From the NCBI GenBank assembly GCA_946902985.2, contig OX336389.2, positions 979,846,482-979,910,481 on the forward strand: DNA of 64,000 nucleotides. The letters run 5' to 3'. Below are positions 34,440 through 46,274 of this stretch, piece by piece. Both the position numbers and the translations under genes were made by a program. Each line of letters starts with the position of its first letter. Position 1 is the first letter of the stretch. The DNA is from Meconema thalassinum (Eukaryota; Arthropoda; Insecta; Orthoptera; Tettigoniidae). The notes under the pieces are model-generated. The model saw nothing but the letters and a program-made list of their open reading frames with translations. It searched no databases and was not told the DNA's origin.

Positions 34440-34690
34440 TGGAAGGAGGCGGTCGTGGCCTTAAGTTATGAACCCGGCATTCGCCTGGAGTAGAAGTAGG
34501 AAACCACGGAAAACCACTTCCAGGATGACCTAGGTGGTAATCGAACCCGCCTCTTCTCAGTTTTGCCTCACAAGGCTGAGTGCACCCCGTTCCAGCCCTC
34601 CGACCAGAATTAAATATCTTGGAAACAACGGTAATCGAACCCGGGCCTCCGCAGTGACAGCCAACAGTGCTAACCACTGCACAACAAGTC
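34440..34690 (-). mobile_element. tRNA-derived SINE, minus strand
   Basis: Read on the minus strand it has TGCAGTGGTTAGCACTG (A-box region) and CCCGGGTTCGATTACC (B box), then a body with a second GGTTCGATTACC-like stretch and AACCACTTCC-type sequence on the plus strand. Boundaries are approximate. Confidence 0.65.
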
Positions 34691-34759
34691 GGACTTCACT
34701 GACAATGAATCGTCTACTATTACTTTCTTTATTTTGTATGTTTGCTATTCTGGTTTTAG

Positions 34760-35159
34760 GGGTTCAGCCTATGAAATAAGGAATAGGAGGCTGACCCTCA
34801 ATGGATATTCCAAAGACAAACATCTCCTAAAAGAATGGTTAATAAAACTTTGCAACAGAACAAACCTCAAAAAATAATAGGAGAAAGTCTTTGAAATGGA
34901 ATTTCCTGAAATTCTGTCTTATCCCTTGTCAATGAACTTTCAGGAACCTTAATGCAAAATCATAAAGAGTTTCAGAGGTATGGTGATTCATGAGTAACAT
35001 TTGTCTTATAAACAAAAACGTTTGTGAAAATTCAAATTGATCCAAACTCAGAGGATGTGCAGAACATTTTTCCAGAAATACGGTAAGTGATTAAGAGTAC
35101 TGAGAGAGATATTCATTTGTGGCGTGAAAGCAAGTGCCTGTATGCCTCGTTGACATCAA
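34760..35159. other. Flank of Tc1 relics, no gene
   Basis: No ORF with recognisable motifs. It may include the 5' part of a Tc1-type element, but I could not fix its terminal repeat. Confidence 0.35.
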
Positions 35160-35870
35160 AGGGTGCAATATCAGCATGTGAGAGAGATAAAATGGGTGAG
35201 AAAGATCGGGTTCTGGGAAACGGATTTGTCATACTGTGACATTTCGGCTCGTACAGGACATGCTGCTATGACAGTGTTGAGTGTGTGGAACCAGTGGATA
35301 GAAAATTATCAAAGCAATGACGAATGGGTAGTACTGGACCACACAATGTGACCAGAGCATGGGATGGCCACCATCTTGTCCGCAGGGCCGGAACGGGCCG
35401 TACTGAAGCACTGCAACTGGTGTGAACTGTTTGCTTTGACAGTTCAATGCTCTCTGCTGTAGGATGAACTGGCGGCCCACATCCCACTACATTGGCGTTT
35501 ATTGTTCAACACCATGAATTCCTCAGGCTGCAAGGGCATATGAATGCCGTTGCTGGCATGCTGACTGGCAAAATGTAGTATTTCAGGAGGAGTCCTGCTT
35601 CAACCTGTCCTACAGTGTTGGCTGCTACTGTGCTGACCACAATCTGGCAGCCTGCATTATTGAGCAGCATATTGGACAAACACCAAGTGTGAAGGTTTAG
35701 GTCCCATTGGATAAAACATTCTATCTCGACCTCTACCTATTTAGGGAAATCCAAACAGCAACTCCAAGACTGGGAGATTTAGGAGCACCTCCTTCAGGCA
35801 ATTCCAGGTGCTATACTTCAGCAGGACAATGTGCACCCATATGTGGTGAGGAATGTGCAAGCTTTTGTTG
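35160..35870 (+). pseudogene. Tc1-type transposase relic A
   Basis: Fragments in several frames: a helix-turn-helix region (SYCDISARTGHAAMTVLSVW), then broken stretches ending ILQQDNVHPYVVRNVQAF, the second catalytic-Asp motif of Tc1 transposases (usually QDNARPH). Many stops and frame changes make this an old copy. It ends abruptly where relic B begins at about 35871. Confidence 0.65.
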
Positions 35871-36960
35871 GATCTTTTTGTGATTATCGTAATCCGGTTT
35901 CTGAAATAAACACTCCGTTACGCCCCAAGGATGCTGCAAAAGCTGTTGCTTTGATGGAAGATGGTCGCAGCATGCATTACGTTCCAGAAGTGTTGAGAAC
36001 TGCACGTTCCACGATTTTCAGAACCGTGAGAAAGTACAGGGAAATTGGAAGTTATGCAGGGAGGCCAGGATCAGGCCAGAGAACAGCAAAATCGGCAAGA
36101 GATGACCTCTTCTTACCACTTCAAATTCCCTGCAACAGTCACACCACTGCTGAAGCATGAAATAGACTCCACAAAATTTGAGGGGTGAATGTTAGTGAGA
36201 GAATCATCCGAAGAAGACTGGAAGAAGCTAATCTTCTATCCAGAAGACCTGCTACAGACCCATAACTCACCAGAGAGTATCGCACAGCTCATGTACGTTT
36301 CGCAAGAGATCATGGCTGGACAGTACAAAAATGGGAGCAAGTGTTGTTCACCGATGAGTCGCGATTTGGCCTGCGATCACCTAACGGTAGAGAGAGGGTC
36401 TGGAGAAGGCCTAGGGAAAGGTATTCCCCTTGCACATTCTCATTCAGAACACTTTCTCTGGGAGGTTCTCTGATGAAGTGCACAGGAATCAGTATGACTG
36501 CAAGGATGGATTTGGTCTTCATGGAGCATGGGAGCCTTACAGCACATCGGTATGTGGAAGAAATCCTTTTGGTGAATGTTGTGCCTTTTGCTATATTTAT
36601 TGGCGATGGTTTTACACTAATGCAAGACAATGCACGCCCACATGTTGAGAGAACTGTGCAGGATTTCTTCGATGAAGCGGAGATCAATACTATGACTTGG
36701 ACTGCTTGAAGCCCTGCTTTGAATCCTATTGAACATGTATGGGACCAGCTGGGGAGAAGCACTATTTCCAAGACCCTACAGGATCTACGGAGGGCCCTCC
36801 TGTGAGAATGGGGAAGGATTCCTCAAGAGGACTTGCAGCAATAACCCAGGAGCATGCCTGAAAGTTTGGATGCCATGATTGGTGCAAGAGGAGGTAAAAC
36901 ACGCATCCTGTATGATACTAATGCAGAGCTAGCATGTCCTGCAAACGATACTGAGCACTA
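35871..36960 (+). pseudogene. Tc1-type DD34E transposase relic B
   Basis: HTH region (LRPKDAAKAVALMEDGRS, STIFRTVRKYREIG), then the catalytic core: LFTDESRFGL (first Asp), LMQDNARPHVERT (second Asp) and NPIEHVWD (Glu) with 34 residues between second Asp and Glu. Stops at several positions, including one just before the SPALNP motif, and a frame change around 36160 inactivate it. The copia element inserted just 3' of it; relic sequence resumes after 45663. Confidence 0.8.
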
Positions 36961-36995
36961 TAATCTTTCCCTAAATGTGACTGCTGACAAGTCAA

Positions 36996-37210
36996 TGTGA
37001 GTTTGCATTCACAAATTCTCATAGTGTGGTTTTTTTTGTATTTCTCAGTGTTCTTTTGTTTTTGTATACCACACAAGTCAAATGTACTTTTTGAATATAA
37101 CTGTCTGTTTCCGGTTGTGACCAATGGATGTCAGTGTTTGTTTCTTCTCCCATCAATTTGGAGTTTAGGACTGTATTTAGTAAACCTTTTTTGCTAATTA
37201 TTTTATGACA
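36996..37210 (+). repeat. copia 5' LTR
   Basis: Direct repeat of 45443-45662, from TGTGAGTTTG to TTTATGACA. There are a few substitutions and small indels between the two LTRs, so the insertion is not very recent. Confidence 0.9.
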
Positions 37211-37224
37211 GGTTATGAGCCCAG
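37211..37224 (+). promoter_or_regulatory. Primer-binding site, half-tRNA(iMet) type
   Basis: GGTTATGAGCCCAG follows the LTR directly. Its complement reads CTGGGCTCATAACC, the anticodon stem-loop of initiator Met tRNA apart from one base. Drosophila copia is primed by a cleaved 5' half of that tRNA (family knowledge). Confidence 0.7.
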
Positions 37225-37415
37225 TTAAACGCTTATTGCTGTTAATGTGTGGACTTTGTGATGGGAGAATATCGGTCGTTAAAAGGTGTTGATATGTGCG
37301 GCGCACATGTGGACGGCAGTTAAGTGTGCATTCAAGATAGTTTTAGGTGAATTTTGTGGACGATTTTCTATTGTGGGGACTATTTGTACGTTTTATTTTA
37401 AGTATACATACTAAC

Positions 37416-38342
37416 ATGGATGCAGCTACGGGAAGCAGCGAGCGAGTAGTTGCAATAGTGAGGTTACAGGACGACAATTGGGAAGCGTGGAGCACCCGAA
37501 CAAAGGCATTGCTTCAAACAAGGCGTCTGTGGGACGCGGTTCAAGGTTTCCCACGAAAGACCGATACAGGAAAGGTAGAAGATAACCCGTTGAAGAGTAC
37601 TCCGAGGCCCAACTGGGCAAAGATCAAGACACGAAAAAACTTGCTCATAGGTTTGGTCACCGACCCTTTCCTAGGTGATATCAAAGAAGCGGAGACAGCT
37701 AAGGAAGCATGGCAGAATCTTCTGACTTCGTGTTGCGATACCGGAGTCCTTCAAATTGTGACGATGTTAGAAGAATTGTGTCTTTTTAAGAAAACTAGTG
37801 ACATTAGCATGCGTAAATTTGTTGATAAAGTGCTCACTTGGTGTGCACGGTTGGACGATGTAGGTATAAAATTTACGGATAAGGCCAAAGCTGCTTTTAT
37901 TCTCAGAGGACTGGAAAAGCGGGAGTACGAAAATTTGATACGTTCATTGGAAAGCAATGAAGAAAACTTAAGTGTAAAGGTAGTGCGAGCCAAACTATTG
38001 TTGGAGGAGAGAAAGAACAAGTTGGACAAACTAAAGATGGAACGAGAACAGGAGACTTATGCGAGGCTGAAGAAGAAAGAATCTGAGGGTGAAAGCGTGA
38101 AGGCAATGGTGGCAGCCATGCGCTTAAATTCCAAGGGGGTCGTCAACAGCAGCAAAAGTGTCAACAAGCCAACAGGTAGTAGTGGATTCATGTGCTACAA
38201 GTGCCAAGAACAGGGGCATATTGCAAAGTTCTGTGATTCAGTTCATGAAGCAAGAAAGAAAGGTTCAGTTTTGTGTTTTAACTGTGCCAAGATAGGTCAT
38301 ACTTCCCGGAATTGTAGTAATGGACGCAAGGAAAATGTTTAG
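37416..38342 (+). CDS. copia gag (capsid/nucleocapsid)
   Basis: The likely start is ATG 37416 (MDAATGSS); the frame is open 23 codons further upstream. The N-terminal and central part (NWEAWSTRTKALLQTRRLWDAV, then ILRGLEKREYENLIRSL) fits the copia-type gag capsid region. Two zinc knuckles close it: CYKCQEQGHIAKFC and CFNCAKIGHTSRNC. A TAG at 38340 ends the ORF, but the same frame stays open afterwards up to the inserted element, so gag and pol were one frame. The TAG is more likely a lesion than a regulated stop, though readthrough cannot be excluded. Confidence 0.85.
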   Translation: MDAATGSSERVVAIVRLQDDNWEAWSTRTKALLQTRRLWDAVQGFPRKTDTGKVEDNPLKSTPRPNWAKIKTRKNLLIGLVTDPFLGDIKEAETAKEAWQNLLTSCCDTGVLQIVTMLEELCLFKKTSDISMRKFVDKVLTWCARLDDVGIKFTDKAKAAFILRGLEKREYENLIRSLESNEENLSVKVVRAKLLLEERKNKLDKLKMEREQETYARLKKKESEGESVKAMVAAMRLNSKGVVNSSKSVNKPTGSSGFMCYKCQEQGHIAKFCDSVHEARKKGSVLCFNCAKIGHTSRNCSNGRKENV

Positions 38343-38478
38343 GTTAAGAATCGTGAGGTTATTGCCACGGTAAAGGACGATGAGACGGCAAACGAATGTG
38401 TTCAGGTTAATGCTAGTAGTGTTAAGGTGAAGGCTTATGTGGCAACTGAAAGCAAGGATGATGCATCTGATTGTGTAC

Positions 38479-41400
38479 TGTACCCGTTCGTCCTGGGGAT
38501 GCGATGACCCATCTGCTATTACATCGCATTCCTGGATTTCCAGGACAGAGCGGAGTTAAATGAACATGAAGTCAAATAAGGAATGTGTCGGAAATTCAGT
38601 TGAAATATCACAAAAGCAGAGGGTAACACGAGATAAAGTATCTCCAGGGTCGTTACGGGTTTAAATTTAAGTTAAAAAAAATACAAATAGAAATGGGCGC
38701 CACCAACTGAATCCCTAGCAAACCACATCCTTCCTGGTTAAGCCTTAATTAAGACAAGGAAAGAAAAGGAAAATCACATCATCATCAGATCACAACTAAG
38801 ATAAAAACAAATTTATTCAAACTTTGATAGTCAGACAGACATATTAAACACATATCCTACCTAAGAGTATGGTCGAATGCCATCGTTAAATTGTCATTGT
38901 CCAGAAAATCGAAACATCTCTATTCTATTCGAATTGTACTTTATCCACATAAAATATGAAAAATATCCAAAGTTCACTTGGGTTCTCAGGTTCACCGTAG
39001 CACTATGTCTATGCGTCACCGACATTCGTGATACCTGAGACCTAACTTCTCTTTAAGTTAACATCATGAATGTGGATGTAAAAAAAATAATGAATCTGTC
39101 TAAACACATAATATATTCTAATCACATATTTTAAATATCAAATAATATTATGGCTTGAATGGCATTATTCAAATATTCCATATAACACCATCATTATTCA
39201 GCGCACAGCATGAATCTCAAAAATCATGCTAGACTGGGTTCGACAACCTCATGTCTGCCTCAAAATACATCAGCAATATTGCAACTTCCACTTGGCAACT
39301 TCTAATAAAATTCCTATCACAAACTTCACTTAATCACGTTGCATGATCTACAAAAATATATAACTGGCTTCAAATTATCAACGCACACAATCTCCAAGAA
39401 CTGTAATTAATCTGATCACATCTAGACAACTTCTTAAACAATTAGGGAAAATATTACCGTAGTAATCGAAATCCAATTCAAGATCTGCTTTCAAATAGAG
39501 CATAAATTCTCTTAAAATTCTCAAAATTCACTTCACAGAAAAACACCAATGTGTTATAATCTCTCACATCAAAATATGTAATACTGATCTGCCTCCAAAT
39601 AAATCTGACCATTAATGATTCATCTTACAAGATTCAATTACTTGAAATCCTTCTCAAAGGTATCAAACTCAATCATAAAAAAGTATCAAAAGTATCAACT
39701 GTATCAGCTGTTAAATGAAAGTACTCTCAAAAGAGTATAGCAACAAAATATTGGATTGGCAAACAAGAATTACAAAATGTAACCCTGCTGACATTTAATT
39801 TTAATTTATTTAACAAAACTCGACTGATATGTGACTAGTAGTTTCTTGTTTGATCCTCTTACAATCCCAAGTACACTCGGATGATAAAAATGAGTTTCTC
39901 AATGGCAGGTCAGGTGTGTACCACCACGCAATCGCCTAAAGCGAAAGGCCCTGCCCCGTTGACTATCATGATAATGCCCTGGACGATGGGTCAGGTGTGT
40001 ACCACCACGCAATCGTATAAAACGAAAGGCCCCATCTCGTTGACTAATGAGTGAATGTACCAGATTGGAATTAACAAGTCTCTAGTTGTCACATAAAAGC
40101 GATATTGATTCACTTGAGTGAATAAAATCTTAATATCTCCAAACAATCCAATAGAAAAAATCCCTACTGATGAATAATGCATACTCGCTAGTATGCAATG
40201 AACTGACGAAGTAATTTAAATAATCCAATTGCAGATCACGAGTTCGAAATACTCGCCACAAAAAAATTGTCTAAGAAAAACTATCCTTACTGAAAAATGT
40301 CAAAAAGACCAAACATCTGCTTAATAAAGCCAACCAATGGTGAGAATATCGCATAATGGTGCCTGCCATATCATATGGAAACGCCATATTCTAGCAAAAT
40401 GGAGCAAAAAATGTCTAAGCCATGTCAAAATAATCGTAGAACTCCTACTAGAAATATATACAAGTATGCCCAGTGTTCATGAAAAATCATATCAGTAAAG
40501 TCATAACTCTTACAATACCTTCTTATATCAGCTGTTAATATATTTCAAAGATCGTCGATTATCCTCGTGTGTTCAACAAATTTCTCGAAAGATCGACGGA
40601 AATATCGTATCACCCACTAAAATAACGATTGCCTTCATATTCCAAGTGAATCAGCTGTTGGACATCCTCTTCTTCAGGAACCGAATCCATCGCTCTGTGG
40701 TGCCATCACGTCTCCGTATTCGCATACTCCGACATAATGAACTGCATGTTATCCATCACGGATACTGTCCAAATTCTTCCGTAAAAGTTCATAAATGTAG
40801 GATACCCCCTACTCTTCGACTATGTCACGCCACTGTCCCATACAATGTTCGGTTTGCATATGAAAAAAGTTTATCTCCACAGCGGCTGAATTTCACTTGC
40901 AGAAAATAAATTGTTTATAAAAGTGTATAACTTTCTGAAACACCCTGTATCTGTGTTCGCAATTGATATTTCATAATAGTTCATGAAAAATAACTATATT
41001 AATGCACGTGCCAATGTTCCTTAAGTGCATATACTCGTAACTATTCATTTGCCTAAAAGCATTAATGTTGGCTTGACCCCATGGTCGCTTTAAATATTCC
41101 GGTATGAAATGCATTATTTGATAAGCCGTAATATCATTGGAATATATCTAAGTCCATTTGAAAGTTCACAATACCAGTATATAATTACTGTCTGCCTGCA
41201 TAATTCGACTGTTGAATACAAGTCCAAACTTATAAAGTTGTAACAAAATGTCGAAATACTGTTCATCTGCTTGCACGTTGCCTGCTAATAAAAATGTCGG
41301 AACCAGCACGCCCTGCTATATCTCACTGTTCTAGAATGATCGACGCGTAAAATTGGCCTCGCCATATCGCTTCGCTGTGCTGTCCTGTATTACGAATGCG

Positions 41401-42204
41401 ACTTGAAATAAAGTTCTCAATTCTGTTATAATGCTGCTTATCACTTTAACAAACTGTAACATTTGAAAAGCATTGCTGTTCGCATAACCGTAATCACGAT
41501 GTTGGAAATACTTATGTCCGAACACCGGCTCTCTATTCACGGCCTGTATAGCTTGCCTCGCTAACCACTCCTCACGCTGCCTACCGTGCTTCCCTTGTCT
41601 TGACTGACTGACCTAATTTCGTTCGCCCAGCGTATGCTGCTATCAGCCCCGCTTGCTGAACTAATACTGTCGTTTTTCTCCGCGCACCGTGTTCTGTACA
41701 CAGCTCGACTCGCTGGACTGCTACTGCTGTTCTCCGCGCACCATGTGTTGTACTTGGCTCGGCTGGCTGAACTAATACTGCTGTCTCTAGACTGCGTTGA
41801 TGAGCTCCTACTCGGCGCTGTCACGTGACGTTCCCCTTCCTTCCGCGGTCATACGTCACAAGTATAATCTCGACCACCATCATCTCGGCAATTAAGTTGT
41901 ACAATAACTTAAGGAATTTTCTGCCTTTCTTCAAGTTATCACCATAAAGATTGCTTGATATTTCTTCTCTTCTGAGATGATACAATATTATGTTCCACAT
42001 AGATCTTGATAATACTTCAATATTCCTCCCATAATTCCATCTGCTTGACTGGTAGTGCCACCTTCATCCTTGGCCTCCTACGTCATTTCCTAACATTCTT
42101 CTCGACTCGATCTGCGCACCATCTCTTCTACTTTTCCCATAATTCTCAACTACGGCTCGATGTCAACTGGCGTAGCCGATAGCCTCAACTAGGTATCGGG
42201 TACA
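38479..42204. mobile_element. 3.7-kb non-coding element with 4-bp duplication inside copia
   Basis: Starts TGTACCCG, ends CGGGTACA, flanked by GTAC (38475-38478 and 42205-42208). Removing it with one GTAC restores the copia frame exactly, through the protease motif WYVDSGATEHL. No ORF with a known motif lies inside; it is AT-rich, with a GC-richer block at 41520-41830. TG...CA ends with a 4-bp duplication fit an LTR-type integrase or a Ginger-like element, but I find no long direct or inverted terminal repeats beyond about 8 bp. Family unknown. Confidence 0.75.
39906..40045. repeat. Tandem repeat of about 82 bp, nearly two units
   Basis: Two units sharing GGTCAGGTGTGTACCACCAC, GCAATCG, GCGAAAGGCCC and CGTTGACTA inside the 3.7-kb inserted element. 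Confidence 0.6.
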
Positions 42205-42208
42205 GTAC

Positions 42209-42852
42209 GCAGGTGGTATGTAGATTCAGGAGCCACTGAGCACCTGGCACCTTATAAGGATATTCTGTATGATTACACCCCAAAGGTTTCTGGTAGTGTA
42301 GACACAGCTGATGGATCCGTAGTTAGTGTATGTGGTATGGGAAGTGTGCTTATGAAGCTATCTGACAAGTGTGGAGGTTCTTTACTGAAACTGAAAAGAG
42401 TGTTGTATGCCCCAGGTCGTCAAGACAATTTAATATATGTAGGTCAATTTGACAGGAAAGGTGCAGTCGTAACCATTAAAGATAGCAAAGTTGTATTGTC
42501 ATATCATGAGGGTATATTCCTTACGGGTGAGGCCGTTGGAAATATGTATGAGGTAAATTGTGATTATTTTATGGTAGAACAAGGGAAAGAATTTGCTTGT
42601 AATGACGAGGTGGAGGTTGTGTATGCTAAGAACAACAAAGCTGTAACTAGCGGAATATGGCATCAGCGTTTTGGCCATGCTCTGAACATTCCAGATCGTG
42701 ATTTTATACCGAAAGAAAAGAATCTTGATTGTGATACTTGTAAACAAGGTAAAATGAAAAGACTTAAATTTAATGAAAGAGATCATGTATCTCAAAAGCC
42801 ATTAGATGTTGTGTTCTCCGATGTATGCCAGCTAGAGCACCCATCGATTTGA
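42209..42852 (+). pseudogene. copia pol: protease and pre-integrase region
   Basis: Continues the gag frame after the insertion. WYVDSGATEHL is the aspartic protease active site. It is followed by a typical GAG-pre-integrase region (SGIWHQRFGHALN, then CDTCKQGKMKRL), which is the start of the integrase zinc-binding part. Ends at a TGA (42850-42852), after which the frame goes on with integrase. Confidence 0.85.
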
Positions 42853-43760
42853 GGTAGCAAATATTTTATTACATTTACTGATGATTGTACCAGATTCTCA
42901 TATGTAAGGTTTCTTAAGCATAAGAGTGATGCATTTAATGAGATTCTCAAGGTTAAAGCCCTAATGGAGACAGCACAAGGGACCAAGTTGAAATCTTTCC
43001 ATTCAGACAACGGTGGAGAGTATTTAAGTACAGAGTTTTGTAACTATCTTGAAAAGGAAGGTATTGTTCGTAGGTTAACAATGGCTTACTCTCCCCAACA
43101 GAATGGCGTTGCTGAACGCCTTAACTAGCAACTTCTCACCACTAGTAGGTGCATGCTCATTCAGTCAGGCATGCCAGTTCAACTTTGGGGGGAAGCCATC
43201 AGCACAGCCTGCTATATAAAGAATAGGTGTGTGTCATCAACTGTAAAGAACATCCCATTTGAACTGTGGACGAGTAGAAAGTTGTCAGACCAGGAATTGC
43301 TTATGTTAAAATCATTTGGTTGTAAAGTTTGGATCCATAAACGTAATGTGGAAAAGTTAGTGCCAAGGGCAAATGTTGGTGCAATGCTAGGGTACCCCGA
43401 TGACTCGAGGGGCTACCGTGTATGGGACATCGAAAAGAAATGTGTCATTAAATCCAGGAATGTAGAATTTGTTGAAGATGTATTTCCGTTTTCTGTAAAA
43501 GCCCAGGAAAAACCTGTAACTCAGATAGATTGTGAACCTAGAACAGTTGGAGAAGTGTTTGTCGAGCAGAAAGATTGTGGAGGTGACGTGTTTGAACACG
43601 AAGTAGCCGAATCAGGAAATGAAAATTTTGTAACAAGTGATAGTGATGCCTCTTTGTCAGATTCTGATGTCGTAATAGACGCTCCATTACAGCCTGAACA
43701 AACAGTATTACGCAGGTCGAGTAGAGAGAGAAAACTTCCCAGTAAGTGTGTGTGTTGTAA
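42853..43760 (+). pseudogene. copia pol: integrase
   Basis: Core domain visible as FITFTDDCTRFSYVRFLK (first Asp region), FHSDNGGEYLSTEF (second Asp) and YSPQQNGVAERLN (catalytic Glu). A TAG at 43126 directly follows the Glu motif. The C-terminal region includes LGYPDDSRGYRVWD and an acidic linker rich in Ser/Asp. Integrase inserts the cDNA and makes the 5-bp duplication seen around the element. Confidence 0.85.
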
Positions 43761-44691
43761 TGAAGTCAAGGTCAAATGTCGCATTGTCATGGTGAGGTCA
43801 GAATATAACGATCCGGTGTCTTTTCAAGAAGCCACCTCACGAGATGACAAAGATAAATGGTTTGAGACAATGAACCAAGAGATTGTCCTCTTGGAAAAAC
43901 ATAATGTGTGGACACTTGCAGAAGATTCAGGTGGCAAGACTGTCATAGGCACCAAATGGGTGTATAAAACTAAACGAAACCAAGAAGGTGAAGTACTTAG
44001 GTATAGAGCACGTTCAGTAGCTCAAGGTTTCAGTCAGATAAAGGGTACAGATTTCCTTGAATCCTACAGTCCTGTGGTAAAAATGAAAACTATTTGGACC
44101 CTTATAGCCATAGGAGTAGAGCGTGAATGGGATAATTGTCATTTGGACATTGTATCGGCATACCTTAATAGCAAAATTAAGGAAACTGTATTTGTAAGTC
44201 AACCAGAAGGTTTTCGCAGTGTAGAATACCCAGACTATGTGCTAAAACTCAACAAGAGTATTTACGGTTTATGTCAAGCAGGTAAAGATTGGCACAATTG
44301 TATCACTGCACAACTTGTCAAGCTTGGCTTAAATCAAAGCAAATGTGATCCATGTCTGTATTTTAGCCCAGATCATGACCTGTATGTTGCCCTTTATGTT
44401 GATGATCTAGGTGTGTGGGGATTACAAGCTAAAATAGATTGGTTTGTAAAAAGATTGAAGTCAAAGTTTGAAGTGCCTTATTTGGGAAATATCTCAGATT
44501 TTTTGTCGATTAAAGTCACTCAAGTGTCTATGAAAAATGTATGTTTAAGTCAAAACATGTACATAAGGACAAATGTTCTTAAATCACTAGAAGAACCCTA
44601 CCCAAAAGGTTGTGGTACCCCTTTAACTTCAACTGTACCAAACAATGTCACAGAGGAGTTAAAAAAACCAAACGTTATTGAAAAATTGTAG
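43153..44691 (+). pseudogene. copia pol: reverse transcriptase (with integrase C-terminus)
   Basis: 512 open codons in the pol frame. The RT part starts around 43860 with WFETMNQEIVLLEKHNVW, then TKWVYKTKRNQEGEV, RYRARSVAQGFSQ, CHLDIVSAYLNSKI (catalytic Asp), KSIYGLCQAGKDWH and YVALYVDDLGVWG (YVDD box). It is the longest intact part of the element. It ends at a TAG (44689) where the frame also changes, so RNase H is separated. Confidence 0.9.
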
Positions 44692-44832
44692 GTAAGATCC
44701 TATACTTATCCAGTACAACTAGACCAGATTTAAGTTTCCCAGTATGTAAGGTTAGCCTGGCTAATTCAAATCCTAAAATGCAAATGGAAGGAAGCTCAAC
44801 ACCTCCTTCATTACCTCAAGGAGACCCAAGAT

Positions 44833-45342
44833 TTGTCATTGTGTCATGAAAAATCAGGAGAAAAACTGAAGGTGTTTGTTGATGCTGCTTATGGAAATGA
44901 TGTAAGTGGAAGGTCATATGAGGGGTATGTTTTTGTGCTGGCCAAGGGTGCCATTAGTTGGAAAACCACACTCCAAAGACGCATTGTACGATCAACTGTG
45001 GCAGCTGAATACGTATCAATGGAGGATGTGGTAGATGAGGTGAAATGGATGTGCAATTTGATTAAAGAGATAGGACAGTCAACTTTTGTCTACAAGCCCT
45101 ATGTTGTTTTTGCTGACAACCAAGGAGCCATTTCACTATCTAAAACCCCAATAGTGTCAGAGAAAACTAAACAACTTCTGTTAGATTTATTCTACTTACG
45201 AGAGTGTGTGCAAGAGGGTGAGATAGCATTTGAATATGTCAACACAGAATCAAACCTTGCTGATATATTTACCAAGGTGTTACCAAGGATAAAATTACGT
45301 AAAATCTACCCTCAATTGGGATTGTTACCATACAAGGATTGA
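44833..45342 (+). pseudogene. copia pol: RNase H
   Basis: VFVDAAYGND (first Asp), RSTVAAEYVSME (Glu), FADNQGAISL (Asp) and TESNLADIFTK (final Asp), in the usual copia order and ending near LGLLPY. The linker from RT (44692-44832) is readable in a different frame (LSSTTRPDLSFPV). So two frame changes compensate each other. Confidence 0.87.
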
Positions 45343-45433
45343 TGTACAAATGTTTGTTGTTAGTGTAAGGCTAGTTATGAATTTTATTTTTTTGGTTTTA
45401 ATTTTTTTTTTTTTTTTTTTGCAATTTGTGAAT

Positions 45434-45442
45434 GGTGGGAAG
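45434..45442 (+). promoter_or_regulatory. Polypurine tract
   Basis: GGTGGGAAG directly before the 3' LTR; the usual plus-strand primer position. Confidence 0.6.
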
Positions 45443-45662
45443 TGTGAGTTTGCATTCACAAATTCTCATAGTGTTTTTCTTTTGTTTTTTGTATTTCTCA
45501 GTGTTCTTTTGTTTTTGTATACCACACAAATCGAATGTATTTTTGAATATAACTGTCTGTTTCCGGTTGTGACCAATGGATGTCGGTGTTTGTTTCTTCT
45601 CCCATCAATTTGGAGTTTAGGACTGTATTTAGTAAACCTTTTTTGCTAATTATTTTATGACA
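45443..45662 (+). repeat. copia 3' LTR
   Basis: 220-bp direct repeat of 36996-37210, followed by the second GTCAA of the target duplication. Confidence 0.9.
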
Positions 45663-45667
45663 GTCAA

Positions 45668-46085
45668 GTCATACGGATCTGTATAAATGCTTGGATTTAT
45701 ATCACTGTATATTAATGTGATGTAATCGGTGTGATGATGTGCGAGGTGATACCAGTCTGTGCGCGCTAACGGAACCAAATATGTACATTGGTTGGTCAGT
45801 TAATATGCACGTTACGTTACTTTCACGTTTAAAATCAATAAACTTTTAATATTTGTCAATATCCCAAGCTGTTAGAATTTGACCTGATCATGTAAACCAA
45901 TATCAAACCTGCACAGTGGTGGCTGGTTGACTTACAGTATTTCTTCGAGGGGTACAGCAAGGAAATGCATGTCACATAAACGAAAATATTTAGTTATTCA
46001 TCACCAACAAGTGAAATAATCAGTTGAGATGATGATGTTTGTACTAGGATGTGTGTTTAATATATCTGATAACTTGCGTTTCAGT
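45668..46085. other. Continuation of the Tc1 flank after copia
   Basis: Sequence contiguous with 36995 before the copia insertion. No ORF or terminal repeat recognised. Confidence 0.35.
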
Positions 46086-46089
46086 GATG

Positions 46090-46274
46090 ACTATAGGAGT
46101 GTGTGTTGGGAGAGAGGGTTGGGGATGAGGAAGATGCTCCGGAACTTGAAATGAAGTACTATCCCAGTATTTGCTTGGAAGGAATGTGGAATAACATGTG
46201 GAAAACAACACTCGGGATATCCACTGATGGTGCCGGGATTCGAACCTCCGATCCCTGGACTTGCTGCAGCGGCC
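46090..46274 (-). mobile_element. tRNA-type SINE, cut by the BEL element
   Basis: On the minus strand GGAGGTTCGAATCCCGG is a B box, followed by a short body. The A-box end is removed at 46274, where the BEL/Pao LTR starts. The missing head was not found beyond the other LTR. Confidence 0.5.

Larger units (their letters stand above)
36996..45662 (+). mobile_element. copia-type LTR retrotransposon, interrupted
   Basis: Flanked by the 5-bp duplication GTCAA (36991-36995 and 45663-45667). Two LTRs of 215 and 220 bp with TG...CA ends. One continuous gag-pol frame in copia order: gag, protease, integrase, RT, RNase H. Stops at 38340, 42850, 43126 and 44689, plus two compensating frame changes between 44691 and 44833. 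A 3.7-kb element sits at the gag-protease junction (38479-42204). Without it the element would be about 4.9 kb, the usual copia size. Confidence 0.92.
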
